A stretch of DNA of 5,485 bases, taken from contig JAHFUF010000397.1 of NCBI GenBank assembly GCA_023265235.1, positions 1 through 5,485 on the forward strand, in the 5' to 3' direction. How positions within the stretch are numbered: the first letter of the stretch is position 1; each line of letters opens with the position of its first letter. Shown here piece after piece: positions 1 through 5,153 of this stretch. The notes under the pieces are model-generated. The model was not told the DNA's origin and did no database searches. It worked only from the letters and a program-made list of their open reading frames with translations. The position numbers and the translations under genes are program-made. This DNA comes from Blastocatellia bacterium (GTDB taxonomy: Bacteria > Acidobacteriota > Blastocatellia > Chloracidobacteriales > JADJPF01).

Positions 1-90
1 GCTCTTCAATCTCAAATTATTTCTCTTTTAGGTCTTCCTGTTTCCATTTATCACGTTCTCATTTCTGAAATCCCTTTTTCTTTCCCCTAA
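1..90 (+). CDS. 3' end of an unidentified gene (partial)
   Basis: The first frame is open from the window edge to a TAA at 88-90 and gives 29 residues ending LGLPVSIYHVLISEIPFSFP. The mix of hydrophobic and polar residues looks protein-like, whereas the other two forward frames give short or low-complexity peptides. No domain can be named from this tail. The stretch is strongly pyrimidine-rich on the plus strand. No obvious hairpin terminator follows it. It could instead be noncoding sequence that happens to be open for 29 codons, which is not rare enough to exclude. Confidence 0.35.
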   Translation, partial: ALQSQIISLLGLPVSIYHVLISEIPFSFP

Positions 91-161
91 CTCATTTTAA
101 ATTGAGCGAAAGACCAGTTTTAGCCATTTCTAACTCCTTTATAAGTTTAAGACTAGGATTA

Positions 162-533
162 ATTACGAATAAGAGAATTCCATGCAGCGTCTGCTAACAG
201 GCTACTAGCTAGTAAAAAAGTAGAGCTAGATGGAAAATTGAAAATGAATGTTTCAATTTTCAAAAGAATGGTGGTTATGAGTTAACTCATAACTATGGTC
301 ATGGTCAACATAATCTCTCTATGATTTTTTATTTGCTCAATATTTTGGCCTTTATTTTACACCAAATTTTAGAATTTACTGATTTTCTTTATTTTGCCTT
401 TTTTAGTTCCCTATCTTTTTTGCTATACCATGGTTTTGGTGGCTGGGAATTGCTGCTGTTTCCTTTAACAACTTGCCAAAATAAATCCTACCCGCTAAGC
501 TTTTCAACTAAACTTTTTAAGGTAGTTCTATAA
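162..533 (+). pseudogene. C-terminal remnant of a DDE transposase, frameshifted
   Basis: The frame from 216 to the TAA at 531-533 reads RARWKIENECFNFQKNGGYE, then NYGHGQHNLS and a hydrophobic stretch ending HQILEFTDFLY. This matches the conserved C-terminus I know from DDE transposases of the IS4/ISNCY-like kind, with an R-x3-E arrangement (R-W-K-I-E) holding the likely catalytic Glu. Upstream the same reading appears broken. Frame 3 gives LITN (159-170) and then stops at 213-215, while the overlapping frame 1 gives FHAASANRLLASKK (178-219). This suggests two compensating frame changes before RARWKIEN. After FTDFLY the similarity weakens and then returns near YHGFGGWELLL, suggesting an internal deletion or divergence. 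The N-terminal two thirds, including the first catalytic Asp residues, are not in the window in any recognisable form. An in-frame ATG at 321 could be mistaken for a 70-residue gene start, but the homology runs straight through it. The exact family is unresolved and I could not identify terminal inverted repeats. Confidence 0.75.
274..293. repeat. 20-bp perfect palindrome
   Basis: GTTATGAGTTAACTCATAAC is identical to its reverse complement over all 20 bases. It lies inside the transposase remnant, where it encodes part of the GYELTHN stretch. As RNA it could fold as an 8-bp stem with a TTAA loop, but no U-run follows, so it is not an obvious terminator. It may be a coincidence of conserved coding sequence. 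Confidence 0.5.
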
Positions 534-534
534 A

Positions 535-1335
535 ATGCAGTCCAATAATAATCAAGAAACTCTAATTGACCTTGCTCCATATATTCGCGCTATATGGAAA
601 CATAAATGGTTAATTGTAGGGTTACTTTTGCTTTCAGTAGTAGTAAGTGTTGCTCTAAATTCACGAGAAAAGCCTAGTTATATAGTAATAGCACATATTA
701 GAGTAGGAAAAGTTTGGGACAATCCCGTAGGTGATCCTAATGTAATTGCAGAGCTAATAACTAAACCAGCATTTTTACTTAGGTTAAATGAGAGGCTAAG
801 TAAAAAAAGAAATATAGATGTTTTGTCACAAGCAGTTGCAGCCGAAAAACTGGAAGCCGGTAAAGGACGAGCACGCTATGTTTACCTAGTACGTTTAACA
901 GGTCGTGCAGCTAGCCCAGAACTAGCCCAAGAGCTAGTAAAAGCTACTGCTGAAGAGGTAATTGCTGAAAGTAACCTGATTTTTGATAAGGCTTATGAGG
1001 CTTATCAAAAACGAGAAAAAGAATTACAGGCTAAGTTAGAGCAGTTAAAACCCTCTGTGGCTAATATTGCACCAGCAGAGCTTTATGGAAAGCATTTAGA
1101 ATTACAACTATTAACGCAAGAACTTGGTGAAACACAAATTAACAACCAATCACCTTTGAAAACCTTTAGAACTTCACTTGCTGAAGAAGTCGAACCAGCT
1201 AAACAAATACCAAGTACTAATATTTATAAATTGAGCTTAATGGTAAGCGCTACAGCTCTAGCAATAGGAATACTTGTCGCTTTAGCCTTAGAATTTGGCT
1301 GGCCAATTGTAAAAGAGGCAACTAGGAGAAACTAA
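535..1335 (+). CDS. Wzz-like polysaccharide chain-length determinant (co-polymerase)
   Basis: A 266-residue protein with the polysaccharide co-polymerase layout. A short cytoplasmic N-terminus (ETLIDLAPYIRAIWKHKW) leads into a first membrane segment at about residues 25-42. A periplasmic region follows, with a helical, probably coiled-coil part at about 150-205 (KAYEAYQKREKELQAKLEQL). A Pro-containing stretch (P221, P226) then precedes a second membrane segment at about 233-255. This is the family signature of Wzz/GumC-type proteins, which set the chain length of O-antigen or exopolysaccharide at the inner membrane. The protein is shorter than the typical 300+ residues, and there is no Walker-motif tyrosine kinase domain after the second membrane segment, so it is not a BY-kinase fusion. 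The ATG follows the stop of the transposase remnant by one base. The only Shine-Dalgarno-like sequence is a weak AAGG at 519-522, 12 bases upstream. The gene ends 5 bases before wecB, so the two are surely co-transcribed. No convincing promoter was found upstream. Confidence 0.85.
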   Translation: MQSNNNQETLIDLAPYIRAIWKHKWLIVGLLLLSVVVSVALNSREKPSYIVIAHIRVGKVWDNPVGDPNVIAELITKPAFLLRLNERLSKKRNIDVLSQAVAAEKLEAGKGRARYVYLVRLTGRAASPELAQELVKATAEEVIAESNLIFDKAYEAYQKREKELQAKLEQLKPSVANIAPAELYGKHLELQLLTQELGETQINNQSPLKTFRTSLAEEVEPAKQIPSTNIYKLSLMVSATALAIGILVALALEFGWPIVKEATRRN

Positions 1336-1340
1336 AATTT

Positions 1341-2444
1341 ATGGCTGAAAATAAATTGAAAATAATGTGTATTGTTGGAGCACGGCCTAATTTTATGAAA
1401 ATGGCTCCAATAATGAGTGAAATTGCCCGTCGTTCAGACAAGCTTGAAGCCGTCCTAGTACATACAGGACAGCATTATGATGAACTAATGTCAGATGCTT
1501 TTTTTGCCGATTTAGAAATTCCTCGACCTGATGTTAATTTAGCTGTTGGTTCAGGGTCGCATGCTGAGCAGACAGCCAAAATAATGCTTGCTTTTGAGCC
1601 AGTTGTTCTAAACCATCGTCCAGACTGGCTAATAGTAGTTGGTGATGTCAACTCTACAATGGCTTGTACTCTAGTTTGCAGCAAATTAGGTATTAAGGTT
1701 GCTCATGTAGAAGCAGGACTACGTAGTTTTGATCGTAATATGCCAGAAGAGATTAACCGGTTGGTTACAGATGTGCTAGTTGATCTACTACTAACCCCTA
1801 GTCGTGATGCAGACACAAACCTTTTACGAGAAGGCATTTCACCGGAAAAGATTAAGTTTGTTGGCAATGTAATGATAGATACATTATATAAGTATTTACC
1901 TAGGGCTAGGCACTCGAAAATATTAAATACTCTAGCTGTTACACCATTTAACTATGGTGTTGTTACCCTGCATCGCCCATCTAATGTAGATGACAAAAAA
2001 GTTTTTCAAGGTATTTTAGAGGCTTTAGGAGTAATATCAGAAAGGCTCCCAATAATTTTTCCTATACACCCTAGAAGTCGTGAGAGAATCAAACAATTTA
2101 AATTAGATAAAAAAATGGCTAGCTATAATGTTAAGTTAATAGATCCATTAGGCTACCTAGATTTTCTCCAACTCTATAGCAATAGTCGTCTGGTTTTAAC
2201 TGACTCTGGAGGCGTTCAGGAAGAGACTACGGTTTTAGGCATTCCTTGTTTGACTCTACGAGAAAATACTGAGCGACCAATCACAATTAAACAAGGAACA
2301 AACAGACTCTTAGGTACTACGCGTAAAAAAATAGAGCAAGAGGCACTTTCTATCTTAAATCAACCAATTGGAGAGCCTAGAAGGCTAGAATTTTGGGACG
2401 GTTATGCAGCAGAAAGAATAATAGACGCTATTGTTTCTGCTTAA
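1341..2444 (+). CDS. wecB: UDP-N-acetylglucosamine 2-epimerase (non-hydrolysing)
   Basis: This 367-residue cytosolic enzyme interconverts UDP-GlcNAc and UDP-ManNAc, supplying ManNAc or ManNAcA units for surface glycans. Its length is normal for the family and it appears complete. The GT-B-fold landmarks are all visible: GARPNFMKMAPI (13-24, with R15 and K20), HTGQHYDELMSDAFF (41-55), GDVNSTMA (101-108, D102), HVEAGLRS (122-129, E124), MPEEINR (134-140), TLHRPSNVDD (209-218, H211), PIHPRSR (241-247) and LTDSGGVQEE (286-295), followed by RENTERP and GTNRLLG for nucleotide binding. These correspond to the catalytic Asp/Glu/Glu/His and substrate-binding residues of E. coli WecB. The start is supported by AGGAGA at 1324-1329, 11 bases upstream of the ATG. 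It is co-transcribed with the Wzz-like gene (5-base gap). His in TLHRPSN replaces the first part of the THRREN motif of the E. coli protein, a common variation in the family. Confidence 0.95.
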   Translation: MAENKLKIMCIVGARPNFMKMAPIMSEIARRSDKLEAVLVHTGQHYDELMSDAFFADLEIPRPDVNLAVGSGSHAEQTAKIMLAFEPVVLNHRPDWLIVVGDVNSTMACTLVCSKLGIKVAHVEAGLRSFDRNMPEEINRLVTDVLVDLLLTPSRDADTNLLREGISPEKIKFVGNVMIDTLYKYLPRARHSKILNTLAVTPFNYGVVTLHRPSNVDDKKVFQGILEALGVISERLPIIFPIHPRSRERIKQFKLDKKMASYNVKLIDPLGYLDFLQLYSNSRLVLTDSGGVQEETTVLGIPCLTLRENTERPITIKQGTNRLLGTTRKKIEQEALSILNQPIGEPRRLEFWDGYAAERIIDAIVSA

Positions 2445-2449
2445 TCTAG

Positions 2450-2731
2450 TTAACGGAGTAATTTAAGGCTAAAAGCAAAATAGCCCATTAAGAAGGAAAA
2501 ACTAATACGTGCCCAAATATCACCTAGGAAAACGTATATAAGTTTTGACAAAACCACATCTACTAGAATCATTAGCCAAAAAGTTGACCAAGGCCATTTT
2601 TGTGCAAACTTAGCCCTGCTCAGTAAAATACCTAGTCTTATGCCTAGAATTGCTCCTATTGGGAGCAAATAAAATTGCAATATTTTTATTGAAGGAAGAA
2701 AGATAATAATAAAGTTGTTCTCTAATAACAT
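2450..2731 (-). CDS. Small hypothetical membrane protein, antisense within the polysaccharide cluster
   Basis: A minus-strand frame is open from the TAA at 2450-2452 back to at least 2830, while all three plus-strand frames of 2445-2808 are riddled with stops. About 126 open codons by chance in DNA this AT-rich is unlikely, and codon choice (CTA Leu, GTA Val, GAT Asp) matches the neighbours. From the ATG at 2731 it gives 93 residues with about three hydrophobic segments (around FIIIFLPSIKILQFYLLPIG, TFWLMILVDVVLSKLIYVFL and ISFSFLMGYFAFSLKLL) separated by a basic loop (SRAKFAQKWPW). A TTG at 2830 would give 126 residues, with a weak AGGG upstream, and would overlap the start of the opposing ligase gene by about 20 bases. 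Neither start has a strong ribosome site. Its stop is 5 bases from the wecB stop (convergent), and its 5' end faces the ligase gene head to head. I do not recognise the family and cannot assign a function. A decayed gene is also possible. Confidence 0.55.
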   Translation of the reverse strand: MLLENNFIIIFLPSIKILQFYLLPIGAILGIRLGILLSRAKFAQKWPWSTFWLMILVDVVLSKLIYVFLGDIWARISFSFLMGYFAFSLKLLR

Positions 2732-2808
2732 AGCAAAACTTTCTGTCAGAATAGGCAAATAGAATAGGCAAAGTATAGAATTACCTAAACTTTTCTGGCA
2801 AGCTTGGA

Positions 2809-4224
2809 ATGCAAAAGATGTTTTTAACAAATATTAATAACCCTAAAAAAAATATTAGCCAAGTTCTAGTAGTAATATTTGGACTAGTATTAAGCCTTGT
2901 CGCAAGCCTCCTAGTCAATAAAGGCAGTAGTGAGCTTGCTTGGGTTATTTGCGCTTGTTTAGCCATTAGTTTTTGGTCAATGTGTCCAGAAAGTTTATTT
3001 TGTTACTGGCTTGCGTGTTTTCCCCTTGCAGACTACTTAATTCGTTACCCTGAGCAACAAGCAGTAATTACTTGCGCACGCATTGTTGTAATGTTACTTA
3101 GTTTTGGGGTTATTGCGCGATTAATAAAAAATGAGAAAATAAAGTTAAACTTAGGGTGTTTTGAACTTAGCTGGATGCTTTTTGCTTTATATGCCTTAGC
3201 AAATTGTTTAATGCAAAGTAGTTTTTCACTTTCGACATTAAGAACAGCAGTAGATGGTTTTATTTTGCCATTAATTCTGTTTGTGATTGTTCGCCACTCT
3301 TTAGATATAAAAAATATTAGTGACAAAATTCTTGTTGGATTAATCATGCTCGCCTACTTGATTTTACCTGTTGGGTTATATGAACTAAAAACAGGAATAG
3401 ATTTATTAGCTTATCCAGGGGGAGAATTATTTTTTGATGGTAGAATTCGTCCTAATGGCCCATTTTTGGCTGCTCATTCTTACGCGCTGATTTCTTTAAT
3501 ACTAGGATTAACTCTGGTCTACTGGCCTAAAGTCGCCAACATTGTTATGGAAGGAAGATATAAAATACTTTGGCGTGGGGCTGTGGCAAGTGCTTTTTTA
3601 TCTGCTTTGATTCCTCAGTTTCGTGCTGTAATGCTGGCAATGGTTGTTTGTGTAGTATTAGGACAATGTTTAATCTCTGGTTGGCGGTCGTTAATAAAGC
3701 CATTTATTATAGTAGCTTTACTGCTAGTAGCAGGCACTCCAATATGGTTAGTTTTAAGTGACACCAAGTTTTATCAACAAAGAATTGCTGATACAGCAAA
3801 CCTTTCTAGTCGAATTATGACCTATAAGAGGGCTTTAGAAGTTGCACAAAGTAACCCTATGGGTGTGGGGTTAGGTAATTATGAAAATTATTTTAACCAA
3901 CGATGGGCAATTAAAGAACAACCAGAAAAGGAAAAACTAGGTGAGCTAACACAAAGTACTCCTCATAGTAATTTTTTATCTGTCTTAGCAGAACTAGGAA
4001 TAATTGGGCTTATTCTTTACTTAGTTGCACATTTAGCATTAATTTATACTGCTTGGAAAACCGCAAAACACTTTGGACACACAAGCGGTGTGACAGTGAT
4101 ATTACTAGTAATTGCTTATGCAGGTGTTGGGCTTACTCTAACAAGCGGATATTATTATGATCTAAACCTATTTTTCTTTTGCTGCCTAGGAATGTTGCTA
4201 GGGCGAGGCGTAGTAAAAGCTTAA
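2809..4224 (+). CDS. O-antigen ligase/polymerase-like membrane protein (WaaL/Wzy superfamily)
   Basis: A 471-residue protein with about 12 hydrophobic segments, beginning with residues ~18-38. One large hydrophilic loop at about 316-388 is the hallmark of the WaaL/Wzy superfamily. Around that loop are the usual landmarks: GRIRPNGPFLAAHSYAL (211-227, with R214 and H223) and R272 in FRAVML. Inside the loop come R335 in SSRIMTYKRA and NPMGVGLGNYENYF (349-362), then TPHSNFLSVLAELGIIG (384-400, H386) leading into the next membrane segment. Family members transfer undecaprenyl-linked glycans to an acceptor, or polymerise repeat units, on the periplasmic face. The sequence alone cannot tell ligase from polymerase. 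The neighbouring Wzz-like and WecB genes fit either role. The start is ambiguous. The ATG at 2809 has GGA directly against it, whereas the in-frame ATG at 2818 has that GGA 9 bases upstream and may be the true start (468 residues). It lies 364 bases after wecB with an opposing ORF between, so it may have its own promoter, which I could not identify. It ends 6 bases from the convergent gene. Confidence 0.85.
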   Translation: MQKMFLTNINNPKKNISQVLVVIFGLVLSLVASLLVNKGSSELAWVICACLAISFWSMCPESLFCYWLACFPLADYLIRYPEQQAVITCARIVVMLLSFGVIARLIKNEKIKLNLGCFELSWMLFALYALANCLMQSSFSLSTLRTAVDGFILPLILFVIVRHSLDIKNISDKILVGLIMLAYLILPVGLYELKTGIDLLAYPGGELFFDGRIRPNGPFLAAHSYALISLILGLTLVYWPKVANIVMEGRYKILWRGAVASAFLSALIPQFRAVMLAMVVCVVLGQCLISGWRSLIKPFIIVALLLVAGTPIWLVLSDTKFYQQRIADTANLSSRIMTYKRALEVAQSNPMGVGLGNYENYFNQRWAIKEQPEKEKLGELTQSTPHSNFLSVLAELGIIGLILYLVAHLALIYTAWKTAKHFGHTSGVTVILLVIAYAGVGLTLTSGYYYDLNLFFFCCLGMLLGRGVVKA

Positions 4225-4230
4225 GGGTAA

Positions 4231-4674
4231 CTATTTTTTAAATAAAGCATCAAAAGCTACTTTTCCTGGGCTGGCTACTTGTTCCTTAGTAATTTTCTTT
4301 GAGTCTTGAGCCTGTTGTTTTTCTACAGATACTTTCATAGTAAATTGTAGGCACATATTACCGTCAAACTTCTTTGCTACTCGCATTTCAATAGGTTTTT
4401 GACACTCAAAGCGTGAGCCTGGATCAAAATAACGACAGTTTTTACAAGAATGTAAGTCTGTACCACATTTTTTGCACTGTTCATTAAAAGCAATATTTCC
4501 TATGGCTTCTATAATAGTGGAGCAATTAGAACATCTAGTTAGTTCTGTATATCTAGTTTCAATACGTGGTGAGGGTCTTGAACCATAGCCAACATCTTGC
4601 TTAGCGCGAGATTCTTTGGGCGGCTCCTTACTTTCAGTGATTTCTTCCTGATAGCCTTTTTGACGATACTTCAT
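4231..4674 (-). CDS. Zinc-ribbon protein with two four-Cys sites, hypothetical
   Basis: A 147-residue, soluble, probably cytoplasmic protein with no signal peptide or membrane segment. A charged, presumably disordered N-terminus (residues 1-42, rich in K, E, S, P) precedes eight cysteines. C48-x2-C51 and C67-x2-C70 form a classical zinc ribbon. C77-x2-C80 with C91 and C108 form a probable second metal site. The C-terminus is a low-complexity Lys/Gln linker ending in a short FDALFKK helix. The order MKYR..GY / CSNC / CKKCGTDLHSCKNCRYFDPGSRFEC resembles uncharacterised proteins I recall from Acidobacteriota. No function is known to me; nucleic-acid or protein binding would be an inference from the ribbon alone. 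The ATG is fixed by AAGGAG 8 bases upstream. The gene is convergent with the ligase-like gene, with no room for a separate terminator between the stops. It is transcribed from a roughly 475-bp upstream region and looks monocistronic. Confidence 0.85.
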   Translation of the reverse strand: MKYRQKGYQEEITESKEPPKESRAKQDVGYGSRPSPRIETRYTELTRCSNCSTIIEAIGNIAFNEQCKKCGTDLHSCKNCRYFDPGSRFECQKPIEMRVAKKFDGNMCLQFTMKVSVEKQQAQDSKKITKEQVASPGKVAFDALFKK

Positions 4675-4682
4675 AGAGCTTT

Positions 4683-4688
4683 CTCCTT
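4683..4688 (-). promoter_or_regulatory. Ribosome binding site of the zinc-ribbon gene
   Basis: On the minus strand this reads AAGGAG, 8 bases before the ATG at 4674. It is the best Shine-Dalgarno sequence in the window and settles the start of the zinc-ribbon gene. Confidence 0.75.
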
Positions 4689-4717
4689 AGCACAGTTCTG
4701 GGAAGGTTAAAAAATAT

Positions 4718-4765
4718 GTAGTTAGGTAGTAGGGGCTTAAGCACTTTATATTGACGTAGTTAGGT
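4718..4765. repeat. Direct repeat pair GTAGTTAGGT in the zinc-ribbon gene leader
   Basis: GTAGTTAGGT occurs exactly at 4718-4727 and 4756-4765, 38 bases apart start to start. A second shared decamer, AGGTTAAAAA, lies at 4704-4713 and 4762-4771, overlapping the second copy. The pair sits between the candidate promoter and the ribosome site of the leftward gene, so it would be in its untranslated leader or near its transcription start. It could be a tandem regulator site or a trace of local duplication. Chance is possible in DNA this AT-rich. Confidence 0.35.
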
Positions 4766-4794
4766 TAAAAATTTAGCTTTTATGGGAAAAGTGA

Positions 4795-4824
4795 ATTATA
4801 ACCAAAAATGTTAATTAGTGTTAC
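4795..4824 (-). promoter_or_regulatory. Candidate sigma-70-type promoter for the zinc-ribbon gene
   Basis: Read leftward, a perfect TATAAT (4800 to 4795) follows GTAACA (4824 to 4819; four of six matches to TTGACA) with an 18-base spacer. Transcription would begin near 4788 and leave a leader of about 115 bases before the ATG at 4674. A second, poorer -10-like TATAAA at 4750-4745 has no matching -35. This rests on consensus matching only, in an AT-rich region where such matches arise easily. Confidence 0.4.
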
Positions 4825-5124
4825 TTCTGTTAGCAGTTTTTTTCCAGCTAGAGCTAAAACAAAAGGTTTCAAAATTTAATTTAGAAATTTAGAAATTTTA
4901 CCTTAATTTAGCTTGGAGGAGTCAAACACCAAATACCTAGTTTTTGCAATCTTGAAAAGGGAAAACCAAATGGTCATTAATTTTTAGTAGAATGATATGG
5001 TGTATGTTGTTGAGTGTAACTGTTAAATAATTTAGAAGCAACGAAAAAGATAGAAATTAAGTCAAAAATTTTGAAAAATTTACTAATTTTTAATAAATTT
5101 ATCTATTGGTTAAACTGAGAAATC

Positions 5125-5153
5125 AAAAGGGTAGTTACATAGGGCTACCCTTA
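5125..5153 (-). terminator. Intrinsic terminator after the membrane fusion protein gene
   Basis: AAGGGTAG (5127-5134) pairs with CTACCCTT (5145-5152), an 8-bp stem around a 10-base loop. In the leftward transcript the stem is followed by a short, interrupted U-rich tail (TTTTGATTT). The upstream arm overlaps the TAA stop of the HlyD-type gene. Read rightward, the tail is TTATTTGTTT, so it could also act in the other direction. It separates the fusion-protein transcript from the zinc-ribbon gene. Confidence 0.6.

Larger units (their letters stand above)
4675..5124. other. AT-rich intergenic region with a candidate promoter and short repeats
   Basis: This region lies between two minus-strand genes and contains no ORF I would call on either strand. 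It holds a candidate leftward promoter (4795-4824), a pair of identical GTAGTTAGGT decamers (4718 and 4756), and AGGTTAAAAA at 4704 and 4762. It also holds five copies of AATTTAG in the same orientation (4770, 4878, 4886, 4905, 5029), two of them within the longer identical AATTTAGCTT (4770-4779 and 4905-4914). The part from about 5040 to 5100 is almost pure A/T. A plus-strand GGAGGA at 4915-4920 has no start codon at a usable distance. No tRNA, rRNA or recognisable riboswitch was seen. Confidence 0.5.

Noticed and set aside
238..263. 8-bp inverted repeat TTGAAAAT / ATTTTCAA
   Set aside because: It lies inside the transposase coding remnant, is A/T-rich, has no U-run after it and is easily explained by chance.
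473..501. Possible promoter TTGCCA-17-TAAGCT before the Wzz-like gene
   Set aside because: The -10 matches consensus at only three of six positions and the region still encodes the transposase tail.
1475..1684. Minus-strand 69-codon ORF opposite wecB
   Set aside because: It lies wholly inside the well-supported epimerase gene and has no recognisable protein features of its own.
2545..2550. Plus-strand TTGACA as a -35 for the ligase-like gene
   Set aside because: No acceptable -10 lies 15-18 bases downstream, and it is over 250 bases from the gene, inside the opposing ORF.
2781..2966. Minus-strand 61-codon ORF opposite the ligase 5' end
   Set aside because: It is a shadow of the ligase-like gene and overlaps the better minus-strand candidate in another frame.
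3045..3347. Minus-strand 100-codon ORF opposite the ligase-like gene
   Set aside because: It lies within a gene with clear family motifs on the other strand. The peptide shows no domain or convincing start.
3570..3761. Plus-strand 63-codon ORF, Cys-rich
   Set aside because: It is an out-of-frame reading of membrane segments of the ligase-like gene. The cysteines come from frame-shifted Leu/Val/Ala codons.
4225..4250. Terminator between the convergent ligase and zinc-ribbon genes
   Set aside because: There is a T6 run but no stable GC stem, and only 6 bases separate the two stop codons.
4915..4920. Plus-strand GGAGGA as a ribosome site for a small gene
   Set aside because: No start codon lies within a usable distance. 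The next ATG (4970) opens a frame of only five codons.
4675..5150. CRISPR array or tRNA in the intergenic region
   Set aside because: The repeats are only 7-10 bases and irregularly spaced, and no cloverleaf or T-loop sequence was seen.
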